From the NCBI RefSeq assembly GCF_020215645.1, contig NZ_CP084058.1, positions 3,100,001 through 3,164,000 of the forward strand: a stretch of DNA of 64,000 bases, given 5' to 3'. Numbering within the stretch: position 1 is the stretch's first letter; the number at the start of each line of letters is the position of its first letter. Source of the stretch: Nonomuraea gerenzanensis. GTDB taxonomy: Bacteria > Actinomycetota > Actinomycetes > Streptosporangiales > Streptosporangiaceae. The notes below the pieces were generated by a model. That model was not told the DNA's origin, did no database searches, and saw nothing but the letters and a program-made list of their open reading frames with translations. The position numbers were made by a program, and so were the translations under genes. This document shows positions 26,239 through 33,316 of the stretch, in pieces.

Positions 26239-26998
26239 GACGGAGCTGCGGGAGACGCTGGACCGGGCGGTCGAGGACGCCGTGCTCCCCGCGGGGATGG
26301 GCGAGCGGGCGATCGCGGGCGCCCGCGCCAGGCGGCGGCGCTTGCGGGTGGCGGCGGCCGGCGCGGCGATCGTCGCGGGCGGCGCGGGGCTGGCCCTTCC
26401 CCTCGTGCTTGGCCCCGCGGTCTCGTCCCCACCAGCGGGGACGACCTCGGCCTCGGTCTCGGCGTCGGTCTCGGCGTCGATCTCCGCGCGGCCCGAGGGA
26501 ACGGTCTCCGCGCGGCCCGAGGCGGGCCCGGTGGAGCGGTTGAGCGCCCAGCTCGGGCGGCCGGTGAACGCCCTCGTGTACGGCCAGGCCGGCGCCGAGA
26601 CCCTGGTCGTCGTGCCCAGGCGGGCCAACGAGCAGGACGGCAAGGCGGCCGAGCTGTGGGCGGCCACCGAAGGCGCGCCGTTCCGCCAGGTCAGCGACTA
26701 CCTGTCCTATGACCTCGCGTGCGAGCGCGGCGACGAGGTGTGCGAGCGCACCCGCCCGTCCGGGCTGGGGTTCGCGGCCCTGCGCGTGGCGCACGGCCGG
26801 GTGTTCGTGATCGTCGCGATCGCCCCCGGCCGGAGCGCGACCGTGACCACTCCGGAGGGGACGAGCACGGCCGTGCCCGCCGCCGGCATCGCCGAGACGC
26901 GCACGGCGCGGCCGTGGGAGATCGAGATCAGGGTCTCCACGGCGGACGGGACGAGCTACGTGCTGCCGCTGCCGCCGGGAGGCGTCGTCGAAGGGTGA
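26231..26998 (+). CDS. Single-pass membrane protein, putative anti-sigma factor
   Basis: The gene overlaps the sigma gene by 8 bp, which suggests coupling. Residues 1-40 are charged and cytoplasmic. A membrane helix follows (VAAAGAAIVAGGAGLALPLV), then a Ser/Ala-rich linker with a repeated SVSAS unit and an extracytoplasmic domain of about 170 residues with two Cys in DLACERGDEVCERTRP. The arrangement fits an anti-sigma factor sensing an outside signal, but there is no recognisable zinc-binding motif, so this is inferred from context. Confidence 0.65.
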   Translation: MRETELRETLDRAVEDAVLPAGMGERAIAGARARRRRLRVAAAGAAIVAGGAGLALPLVLGPAVSSPPAGTTSASVSASVSASISARPEGTVSARPEAGPVERLSAQLGRPVNALVYGQAGAETLVVVPRRANEQDGKAAELWAATEGAPFRQVSDYLSYDLACERGDEVCERTRPSGLGFAALRVAHGRVFVIVAIAPGRSATVTTPEGTSTAVPAAGIAETRTARPWEIEIRVSTADGTSYVLPLPPGGVVEG

Positions 26999-26999
26999 C

Positions 27000-27518
27000 T
27001 CAGGCGTACTTGTACTTGCAGATCGTGGTGTAGCCGCTCGCGCTGGAGCCGGAGACCCACTGGTCGAAGTCACCGTCCCAGCAGTTCCACTTGCCGGCGC
27101 TGCTCGACCAGTACCACCCCGCGGCGCCGCCGCAGGCGGCCACCCAGTTGTAGTCGTACCAGTAGGAGCTGCCCGAGCCGCCGGAGTCGGTGCGGTGGTA
27201 GTGGTCGCTGGCGCAGTGGGACGACGAGATCGACGTGCGCCCCCAGCACGGGGTGTCGCCGGACACGTTGACGCCCATGCAGTGCGAGGCGTGCCGGGTC
27301 GTCCTGGAGACGGCGTAGGCGGCCATGCGGTCGGTGATCCACCCGAGCGAGGTCATCGCCAGCGCGGTGCCGCCGACGACCACCGTGCGCAGGAAGGTGC
27401 GCCGGCCGGGCGCGGACGCGGGCAGCGCGGCCGCCTGAGCGCCGGCGGCCGGCCGGCGCGTCTCGCGGCCCGCCCTCGGGGCCTCGGAGATGACGGGAAT
27501 CTGGTCGAGCATGCTCAT
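27000..27518 (-). CDS. Module A Tat-exported Cys-rich MauA-like protein
   Basis: 172 residues. A twin-arginine signal (GRRTFLRTVVVGGTALAMTS) is followed by a mature domain rich in Trp, Tyr and six Cys. The stretch NWVAACGG resembles SWVASC of methylamine dehydrogenase light chain, and the end GYTTICKYKYA matches a C-terminal motif shared with the B and C proteins. In methylamine dehydrogenase the light chain is Tat-exported, disulfide-rich and carries a tryptophan-derived quinone. The light-chain relationship is inference from pattern, not full alignment. It lies 19 nt downstream of the MauD-like gene, which would make its disulfides. Confidence 0.7.
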   Translation of the reverse strand: MSMLDQIPVISEAPRAGRETRRPAAGAQAAALPASAPGRRTFLRTVVVGGTALAMTSLGWITDRMAAYAVSRTTRHASHCMGVNVSGDTPCWGRTSISSSHCASDHYHRTDSGGSGSSYWYDYNWVAACGGAAGWYWSSSAGKWNCWDGDFDQWVSGSSASGYTTICKYKYA

Positions 27519-27537
27519 GCTGAATTCACTTTCGTCG

Positions 27538-28032
27538 TCAGATGGTCACCGGCTCCAGGAACGGCTCGCACAGCGCGTGCAGCCCTTCGACGGAGCCGAT
27601 CGGTTCTGCGGACAGCAGCGCGCCCCGCTCGTCGAAGACGAGCAACGCCGGCTGGTAGGCGATGAGGAAGGGCGAGGACAGCTCGCTCGCGAGGATCACG
27701 TCGGTCGCGCCGCGCTCCTGCCACTTGGCGGAGTCGTCCATGCTGACCACCGTCGTGCGGTCGCCCGCGGCGTTCAGCCTGGCCGCCAGCGCGCCCCACT
27801 CGGCGAAGACCTTCTCGCAGGTGGAGCAGGTGGACGTCAGCGCCAGCGCCAGGCTGCGGCTCCCCGGGCCGCGGGCCGCCAGCTCCGGGTTGACCTGGCT
27901 CGTGCCCGGCCCGCGTCCCTCCTGCAGCTCCCGCACCTTGCCGAGCAGGCCGGCGTAGCCGAAGGCGAGCAGCGCGATCGCGACCCACGCCAGCACCAGC
28001 GCGGCGGACAGGATCGCGATCAACGGCCCCAC
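27538..28032 (-). CDS. Module A MauD-like thioredoxin-fold protein
   Basis: 164 residues. An N-terminal membrane anchor (PLIAILSAALVLAWVAIALL) is followed by a periplasmic thioredoxin-like domain with a redox CxxC in LALTSTCSTCEKVFAEW. MauD in methylotrophs is needed for disulfide formation in the light chain of methylamine dehydrogenase. The GTG start at 28032 overlaps the end of the upstream gene. The frame stays open much further upstream, but that part is the shadow of the neighbour. Analogues occur in modules B and C with CHEC and CPLC. Confidence 0.75.
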   Translation of the reverse strand: MGPLIAILSAALVLAWVAIALLAFGYAGLLGKVRELQEGRGPGTSQVNPELAARGPGSRSLALALTSTCSTCEKVFAEWGALAARLNAAGDRTTVVSMDDSAKWQERGATDVILASELSSPFLIAYQPALLVFDERGALLSAEPIGSVEGLHALCEPFLEPVTI

Positions 28033-28727
28033 CTGATCTCGAGCGACTGCAGCAGCTCCTCCTGGCCGGCCTTGGTGACCCACGGGAGCCGGTTGAGGCT
28101 GTCGTTGATCAGCGCGACGGAGTTGGCGCTGGCGTGCAGGTACTTGCGTCCCCGGTCCTTGCCGTCGACCTCCATGCTCTTGACCCAGACGCGGCCGTGA
28201 TCGACCGCGAGGCCCTCCTGATCTTCGGGGAGGAGGCCCTGGGCGTCTTCGGCGGGGTAGAAGGAGATCTTGCCGGCCTGCGTGTACTTGGTCCCGTAGA
28301 GACCCCACATGACGACGTCGCTGCCCGGCTGCGGGGTGACGAGCAGGCCGTCGGGGGTGTCGGTGATGGAGAGCTGGTCGAGCAGCCCGGTGATGGTGCC
28401 GAGGTCGGGCGCGGGCGCGGCCCCGCCCAGGTGCAGCGTGTGGTGCGGCCCCTTCCAGGCCGCCATCCAGCTCTCCTCGGCGGCGTCGACCATGACGACC
28501 AGGGGCTGGGCCCGGTAGACGATCTGCTGTCTGACGCTCATCTTCAGCGCCGCCATGGCGCCGTCGGCGTAGCCGGGCCCGGCCACGCCGAGGCCGACCG
28601 CGATCGTCTTGCTGGTGAGCCGCATCTGCCATTGCCAATCACCCTGGACGTTCTCGCTGCGGCAGGAGAGCGTCACCCGGCGGCCGTCCGGCGCCAGCGC
28701 GGTCTGGATGTGTTTCGGAGCGGGCAT
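28020..28727 (-). CDS. Module A protein of unknown function, homologous to module C protein
   Basis: 235 residues with no signal peptide or membrane helix seen. ATG 28727 has AGAGGA upstream. The segment ITDTPDGLLVTPQPGSDVVM parallels VQDTPEGLTMLPRAGSGLTL of the module C protein, and both end with INDS/VNDS before the last 25 residues, so they are homologous. Module B has a different first gene. It opens the module A operon ahead of the MauD-like gene. It could be a partner or chaperone of the MauA-like protein. I do not recognise the fold, and it is not an evident beta-propeller heavy chain. Confidence 0.7.
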   Translation of the reverse strand: MPAPKHIQTALAPDGRRVTLSCRSENVQGDWQWQMRLTSKTIAVGLGVAGPGYADGAMAALKMSVRQQIVYRAQPLVVMVDAAEESWMAAWKGPHHTLHLGGAAPAPDLGTITGLLDQLSITDTPDGLLVTPQPGSDVVMWGLYGTKYTQAGKISFYPAEDAQGLLPEDQEGLAVDHGRVWVKSMEVDGKDRGRKYLHASANSVALINDSLNRLPWVTKAGQEELLQSLEIRWGR

Positions 28728-28986
28728 GTCGGTGGATCCTCTCGTAACGGCTGTCACCGATGATCCACAAGCCGGGCTTTCCTGACGATTTCCGCGGCCT
28801 TACTTTTTCTGTTGTACGGCGGCGATTCCTATGTTTAACTGTCGATCAGTACCTCCGGCCACCGATCTCACGGGGTGAATCGGCAGATCGGCCAGGGGCT
28901 TCGACGGGGCTCCTCGACTTCATCCTTCCGCCTATTCATGTGCGTGTACCACGGCATATCCCATAGCGAAAGCCGAGCGGAGTCGC
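28728..28986. promoter_or_regulatory. Divergent regulatory region between modules A and B
   Basis: This AT-richer 259-bp region separates the minus-strand module A and plus-strand module B start codons. It holds a ten-base element at 28839-28848 also present upstream of module C. No strong consensus promoter is clear. A T-rich stretch lies near 28801-28815. Confidence 0.5.
28839..28848 (+). promoter_or_regulatory. Shared element CTGTCGATCA upstream of module B
   Basis: The same ten bases occur upstream of module C (35850-35841, minus strand), in the same orientation relative to the genes: 139 nt upstream of the module B ATG and 122 nt upstream of the module C ATG. In module B the near-palindrome ACTG-TCGAT-CAGT surrounds it. 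It may be an operator for a common regulator. Confidence 0.4.
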
Positions 28987-29508
28987 ATGAACACAGGTCA
29001 GCAAAGTCAACCCATCGGAACGCTTCGCATGCGCCGTGCGCAGAAGCTCACGGACTTATCCACGCGGCTGAACGCGGAAACCGCCGAGCCGGTGGTCACC
29101 GTCGTCACCAGGTACGCCCCCGAATTCCTCCTGCAGATTCAGGTCGGCGAGCCGGCCCTGGCCGGCGTGCTCAAACAATGGCACGCCGAGACGCCGCAGA
29201 AGAAGAAGACCGCCATTCCCGCGCAGGACGCGGCGGCGCCTCCCGAGATCGACCGCTACGCGAGCCCGGGGGCGTCCTACCGGGCCGGCGACGTGGTCCT
29301 GTGCACCGACGCCGACGGGAAGCTGCCGGCCACGCCGCAGCTCGCCGTCTTCCTCACCGACGTCGCCAGCATCCAGCCCGAGGCGCCCGTCGTCGGCCAC
29401 GTGGACGACCTCGCCACGCTGCGCCGGGTCGCCGAGGTCGTCGCCAAGCAGCCGGCGGCCGACGAACTGCTCACCACGCAGGTCACCACGACCCTCGTCG
29501 TCCTCTGA
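28987..29508 (+). CDS. Module B first gene, protein of unknown function
   Basis: 173 residues. No signal peptide or membrane segment is seen, and no known family is recognised. The sequence has the helical NAETAEPVVTVVTRYAPEFL region, a Lys-rich centre (QKKKTAIP) and an acidic C-terminal part (VGHVDDLATLRRVAEVVAKQ). It is followed after 8 nt by the MauE-like gene. It takes the place of the first gene of modules A and C but does not resemble it, so a different recognition or maturation partner for the MauA-like protein is possible. Confidence 0.6.
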   Translation: MNTGQQSQPIGTLRMRRAQKLTDLSTRLNAETAEPVVTVVTRYAPEFLLQIQVGEPALAGVLKQWHAETPQKKKTAIPAQDAAAPPEIDRYASPGASYRAGDVVLCTDADGKLPATPQLAVFLTDVASIQPEAPVVGHVDDLATLRRVAEVVAKQPAADELLTTQVTTTLVVL

Positions 29509-29516
29509 CCGAGCCG

Positions 29517-30098
29517 ATGACCTTCTACCTGCTCGCCGTGCTCGCGTGCGCCCCCCTGGTCGCCTCGGCCCTCGCCAAGGGCTGGGACTGGGCCTGGGGC
29601 GAACGCCCGCGCGGCATCCTGTCCACACCGGTCGACCACGCCCTGACCGTCGTGCAGGCGCTCGCCTGCCTGGCGTTCGTCCTGTCGGGCGCGCCCGCGG
29701 CCCTGCTCGCGGTCTCCGGCCTGTACGCGGTGATGGGCCTCGCCGTCCTGTGGCTGCGGGCCCGGCGCGGCCGGGCCGACTGCGGGTGCTGGGGCCGGTC
29801 CAGGTCGGGCCGGCTCGGATACCCGCTGGGTTTGGTGAATCTGGCCCTCGCCGCGTTCGCCGGCGCCGTGGCCTACCTCGCCGAAGCCGCCCCCGGCTTG
29901 GCCTACCTCGCGCAAACCCCTCCCGGCCTGGCGGCGCGGGTCCTCGTGTTCGGCGCGATGGCGGTCGTGCTCTTCCACGCGATGGTGATCATGCCCGTCT
30001 ACCGGCCCGTCCTGCGGGAGTACCGGCTGCGGGCCGACCGCTACCGGCCCTGGTTCCAGGGCTTCCCCGACCTGCGGCCCGCCGAGCGCGACGCCTGA
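29517..30098 (+). CDS. Module B MauE-like membrane protein
   Basis: 193 residues with four to five membrane helices. The motif RADCGCWG contains the CxC pair typical of MauE-type proteins (usually CGCFG). MauE, with MauD, is required for light-chain disulfide formation in methylamine dehydrogenase clusters and belongs to a DoxX-like membrane redox family. It stands between the first gene (8 nt) and the MauD-like gene (16 nt). A similar CxC protein is in module C (VPCGCLDD), while none is visible in module A. Confidence 0.8.
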   Translation: MTFYLLAVLACAPLVASALAKGWDWAWGERPRGILSTPVDHALTVVQALACLAFVLSGAPAALLAVSGLYAVMGLAVLWLRARRGRADCGCWGRSRSGRLGYPLGLVNLALAAFAGAVAYLAEAAPGLAYLAQTPPGLAARVLVFGAMAVVLFHAMVIMPVYRPVLREYRLRADRYRPWFQGFPDLRPAERDA

Positions 30099-30114
30099 AA
30101 GGAACCAGCCAGCC

Positions 30115-30693
30115 ATGTCGACCCTGGGCATAGTGATCGTCGCGGTCTGCCTGATCGTGACCACCGTCAACCTGATCCTCACCGCGGTGCTGTTCCGGCA
30201 GCTCGGGCTGATGGTCATGGGCAGCGCCAGAGGCGCCGACGACAGCGGCATCTCCATCGGCAGGAAGCTGCCGGCGCTCGACCTGATCGACGCGCGCACC
30301 GGCGCCGACGTGGACGTCCACGGCCTGCGGCGGCCCCAGCTCGTCTTCTTCGGGTCCACCACCTGCCATGAGTGCGCGGAGATCTACCCGGACATCCGCT
30401 ACCTCGAAGACCACTACGACCTGCGGGTCGTCAACTTCCTGTTCGGCTCGGACCTCGCGGACGTCGTCTCCTACGCCGGCGCGCGCGGGGTCAAGGGCCC
30501 CGTCGTCGTGGCCACGGAGGGCCTCGCCTCGGCGTACGACGTCGATGTCAGCCCCTTCGCGTTCGTCGTCGACGAGCGCGGGCTCATCGTCTCGAAGGGG
30601 CTGCTCAACAGCCGCGGACGGCTCATCGACATGCTCGCCCCGATTCAGCGGGTCGAGTTCGACAAGGAGGCGGTACGTGAAAACGTCGCGTGA
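30115..30693 (+). CDS. Module B MauD-like thioredoxin-fold protein
   Basis: 192 residues. The N-terminal membrane anchor is IVIVAVCLIVTTVNLILTAV, followed by a thioredoxin-like domain with the redox motif FFGSTTCHECAEIYPD and a cis-Pro region near DVSPFAFVVDERG. It resembles MauD/TlpA-type extracytoplasmic disulfide proteins. Its 3' end overlaps the next gene by 17 bp, so translation is coupled with its presumed substrate, the Cys-rich exported protein. Confidence 0.82.
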   Translation: MSTLGIVIVAVCLIVTTVNLILTAVLFRQLGLMVMGSARGADDSGISIGRKLPALDLIDARTGADVDVHGLRRPQLVFFGSTTCHECAEIYPDIRYLEDHYDLRVVNFLFGSDLADVVSYAGARGVKGPVVVATEGLASAYDVDVSPFAFVVDERGLIVSKGLLNSRGRLIDMLAPIQRVEFDKEAVRENVA

Positions 30694-31081
30694 CGAGAAA
30701 TTCCAGCTAGGGGCCGCGAAGGCCACCAGACGGATCGGGCGGCGCAAGTTCCTCGGCAAGTCGGGCGCCGTCGCGGCCGCCGTGGCCAGCGTCGTCATGG
30801 GCGTCAACGCCCGCCCTGCCTTCGCCCACGGCACCTGCTACCCGCCCTACGGCAGGTACTGCTCGGGGTGCGCGGCGAGCTCCGCCTGCCCGAGCGGCCG
30901 GGCCACCTGCACGCCGAGCTACAACCGCGGCTGCAACGTCTGCCCCTACAGCACCGGCTGGTGGTACACCGGCACCAGCCCCAACCGGCACCGCTGCCGT
31001 GACTGCATCTCCAGCATCATCGGCCCGATCGCCTGCAACGGCACTTACGTCTGCGGCTGCAAATCGACGACCCACTACTGA
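30677..31081 (+). CDS. Module B Tat-exported Cys-rich MauA-like protein (12 Cys)
   Basis: 134 residues with a Tat signal RRIGRRKFLGKSGAVAAAVA and cleavage near AFA. The mature part holds 12 cysteines, the same number that forms six disulfides in methylamine dehydrogenase light chain, with a similar spacing early on (C-x3/6-C...CPSG) and an RCRDC segment like YRDCC of the light chain. Its only Trp residues are in GWWYTG, so the paired Trp residues needed for tryptophan tryptophylquinone are not both evident. GTG 30677 was chosen to place the signal at the N-terminus. The start overlaps the MauD-like gene. Function unknown. Confidence 0.72.
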   Translation: MKTSRDEKFQLGAAKATRRIGRRKFLGKSGAVAAAVASVVMGVNARPAFAHGTCYPPYGRYCSGCAASSACPSGRATCTPSYNRGCNVCPYSTGWWYTGTSPNRHRCRDCISSIIGPIACNGTYVCGCKSTTHY

Positions 31082-31092
31082 CAAAGGCGCCC

Positions 31093-31728
31093 ATGACGCA
31101 TTTCACGATTGTCCTGGCCGGTGTCGCCGGAGTGCTCTCATTCGCCACCGCTTGAGGAATGAACGCGGCCGGCACGCTGTACGCGTCGCCACGTGACACC
31201 ATTCCCCGATTCGTCGGCGGATTGGCGCTCGGCGCCGGAATGCTCGGCATCGTGGTCGTTTCGCTGTCCGCCCTTTCCTGGTTGCTGCCGCTGAATCAGG
31301 GCCCGCGAGACGTCGCGGTCGTCGTGCTCCTCGGCGCGTTCGCATTCAGTGAATGGGTGGGCGGCTGGCACCGGAAATTGTCCTTCCGGTGGCTGGTGCC
31401 GACCGAGTTCGTCAACATGAACAATGCCGACGCGGTGACGCGCTGGGGCAGGGCGCTCGGTTTCGGGTTCCTGACCGACGCGCCTTACGGTGTGTTCCAT
31501 GTCGCGCTGGCCGTGCCCGTGGTGCTCGGGGACGTGTTCCTGGCCCTCGCGGCGGTCATGGCGTTCGCGGGCGCGCGGGCGATCCCGTATCTGGTGGCGC
31601 CCATCGGCCGCAACGCCTTGGAGATCGGCGACTTCGCGTTCAAGGGGCGCAGCGTGGTCTTCCAGGCGGCGCGGGTGCTGTCGCTGGCCACGGTGACGGC
31701 GGCGTTCGTCTGGGCGCTGGTGCCGTGA
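31093..31728 (+). CDS. Module B selenoprotein: Sec-containing multi-pass membrane protein (in-frame UGA)
   Basis: The frame opens at ATG 31093 (AAAGG upstream), reads 20 codons, then TGA at 31153-31155, then 190 more codons to TGA 31726-31728, 211 residues in all. Around the UGA: LSFATA-U-GMNAAGTLYASPRD. The U-x-x-N-x-A-x-x-L pattern and the later block WLVPTEFVNMNN...GRALGFGFLTDAPYG align with the module A and C selenoproteins. About six membrane segments are visible, starting FTIVLAGVAGVLSFATA at the N-terminus. Annotation from the ATG at 31159 would drop the Sec. The lipoprotein gene follows with a GTGA overlap. A redox role at the membrane is inferred. Confidence 0.8.
31163..31186 (+). 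promoter_or_regulatory. Candidate SECIS-like hairpin after the module B UGA
   Basis: Seven nt after the UGA, ACGCG pairs with CGCGT around a 14-nt loop beginning GCC. This meets loose bacterial SECIS rules but is less regular than the hairpins of modules A and C, and other foldings are possible. Confidence 0.4.
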
Positions 31729-32246
31729 GCCGCGCGGTGCGGGCGACGGCCCTGGTGCTGGCCCTGCTGCTGAACGGTTGCGCCCCCGACCAGGTGGCCG
31801 CCCCCTCCGTGACGCCGGGGGGCGACTGCCCGGTCACCCGCACGGTGACCAGGCCGACCGCGCGCGGCGGCGACACGCTCGGGGACGGCCCGGCACGGCC
31901 GGTCATGGGGCCCGTGCTGGAGTACACCGGAGCCAGGCCCGGCACGCTGTTCGCCGGCAGCGGCTGGGGCGGGGCGAAGGTGCTCTGGTTCGTGGCGCCC
32001 GGCCTGCGCGACCCCGTCGTCATCAAGGGGCGGCGGCTGGACGGCGACAGTCCTGTCGCGTTCGACGGCACGCAGGGCGAGCCGCTGCGCAACGAGATCA
32101 CCATCCCGCCGGATCCGCGGGCCACGGACTGGCGCGACCGTCCCGGCTACGTCCGGCTGAAGACGCCCGGCTGTTACGCCTTCCAGATCGAACACCAGGA
32201 CGGCTCCACCGTCCTGGTGTTCGAGGCCGTCGGGCCGGCCGTCTAG
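31725..32246 (+). CDS. Module B lipoprotein of unknown function
   Basis: 173 residues. GTG 31725 overlaps the stop of the selenoprotein gene. A lipobox ends the signal peptide (ALVLALLLNGCAPDQ). The mature part has GGAKVLWFVAPGLRDPVVIK and the PGCYAFQIEHQDG motif. The lipoprotein at 48296-48787 is similar (NKILWVSRLPLL and PGCWRLKL), so both belong to one uncharacterised family. It may be a membrane-anchored partner of the module. Its stop overlaps the convergent lipoprotein by 4 bp. Confidence 0.75.
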   Translation: MSRAVRATALVLALLLNGCAPDQVAAPSVTPGGDCPVTRTVTRPTARGGDTLGDGPARPVMGPVLEYTGARPGTLFAGSGWGGAKVLWFVAPGLRDPVVIKGRRLDGDSPVAFDGTQGEPLRNEITIPPDPRATDWRDRPGYVRLKTPGCYAFQIEHQDGSTVLVFEAVGPAV

Positions 32247-32749
32247 GACGGGACGGTGTCCAGGTGGGTGCGGGCGGTCTCCGCGAACAGGGTGAGCTGC
32301 GCGTCGGGGACGGTGCCGCCGAGCACGACGAACCGGTCCTTCGACACCGTGGCCACCTCCACCTCGCCGTCGTGACGGGCGACGTTCTTGGGGCCGACCG
32401 TCGAGTCGATGTCGCCGACCTCACCGCACTCGGCGTAGAAGAACTTGAACGAGTCCATGGCGTCCACCCCGCTCACCACGACCTGCGTCACCACGGCCCC
32501 GTCGGACGCCTTGAAGGTCCGCCAGCGGGTGACGGCCTCCGCGGGCGCGATGACGCGTTTGCCGCAGGGCACGAGGTCCTCGTCCAGGTCGCGCCACGTC
32601 CCCTGCGAGGTGGCCGTGACCGTCCACGCGCGGCCGTCCTTGAGCTGGCCCGGCTCCAGCAGGAGGGCGGGCGGCTCGGACTTCTGCGCCGTGGCCGTGC
32701 CGCAGGCGGTGCAGAGCAGCGCGATGACGATCGCGATCGTGCGGTTCAT
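32243..32749 (-). CDS. Module C lipoprotein of unknown function
   Basis: 168 residues with a signal peptide and lipobox-like end (VIALLCTACGTATAQ). The mature part contains two further cysteines (VPCGKRVIAP and FFYAECGEVG). No family is recognised, and it does not resemble the module B lipoprotein. It is the last gene of the module C operon, 33 nt after the MauE-like gene. It may sense or bind the exported protein. Confidence 0.7.
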   Translation of the reverse strand: MNRTIAIVIALLCTACGTATAQKSEPPALLLEPGQLKDGRAWTVTATSQGTWRDLDEDLVPCGKRVIAPAEAVTRWRTFKASDGAVVTQVVVSGVDAMDSFKFFYAECGEVGDIDSTVGPKNVARHDGEVEVATVSKDRFVVLGGTVPDAQLTLFAETARTHLDTVPS

Positions 32750-32782
32750 GTGCGGTCCTCCCCGAGGGTTTCGTCGTAGTGA

Positions 32783-33316
32783 TTACCGTCCGGGGGCCGC
32801 GGAGGTTCCCGCGAGGTCGGCCACCTTGCCGGCGACGATCACGATTCCCGCCGTGAAGGCGGCCAGCCCGCAGGCGAGCAGCCGCACGCCCGGCTCGTCC
32901 GGGATCGGCGGCCATCCCGCGACGAGCGGCGCCGTCGCCAGGGCCAGCAGGACGGCGCGGCCGACCTTCGCGGGCGACGCCAGGCTGGTGTCGTCCAGGC
33001 AGCCGCACGGCACCCTGCCCCTGCGGCGCAGCAGGACGGCCAGGTAGACGGCGAGGGCCACGTACCAGAGCGCCACGGCCGCGGCGGCGAGCCGGAGCGG
33101 CCCGGCCGCGCCGGTCATCCAGCAGGCCAGCACGGCCGCGCCGGCCAGCCCCTCGGCGGGGCCGATCAGCGGCGCGAGCCGTACCAGGAACCTCGGCAGC
33201 AGGTTGTGCGCCATGACCGCCGCGGTGACGCCGCCGGGGCGGCGCGCCGCGGCGGCGACCAGCAGCACCGCGCCGGCGAGGGCGAAGCAGGCCGGGAGCG
33301 TGTCATCCATGGGCAC
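32783..33316 (-). CDS. Module C MauE-like membrane protein
   Basis: 177 residues, four to five membrane helices. The CxC motif appears as RRGRVPCGCLDDTSLASP, equivalent to CGC in MauE. The start GTG 33316 immediately follows the stop of the selenoprotein gene. ATG 33310 is equally possible. With the MauD-like protein it should handle thiol-disulfide exchange for the Cys-rich exported protein of this module. Confidence 0.75.
   Translation of the reverse strand: MPMDDTLPACFALAGAVLLVAAAARRPGGVTAAVMAHNLLPRFLVRLAPLIGPAEGLAGAAVLACWMTGAAGPLRLAAAAVALWYVALAVYLAVLLRRRGRVPCGCLDDTSLASPAKVGRAVLLALATAPLVAGWPPIPDEPGVRLLACGLAAFTAGIVIVAGKVADLAGTSAAPGR

Noticed and set aside
27538..28638. Long minus-strand frame extending the MauD-like gene to 28638
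   Set aside because: The extension is the Arg-rich shadow of the overlapping module A gene. The GTG start at 28032 is supported by the membrane anchor that follows it.
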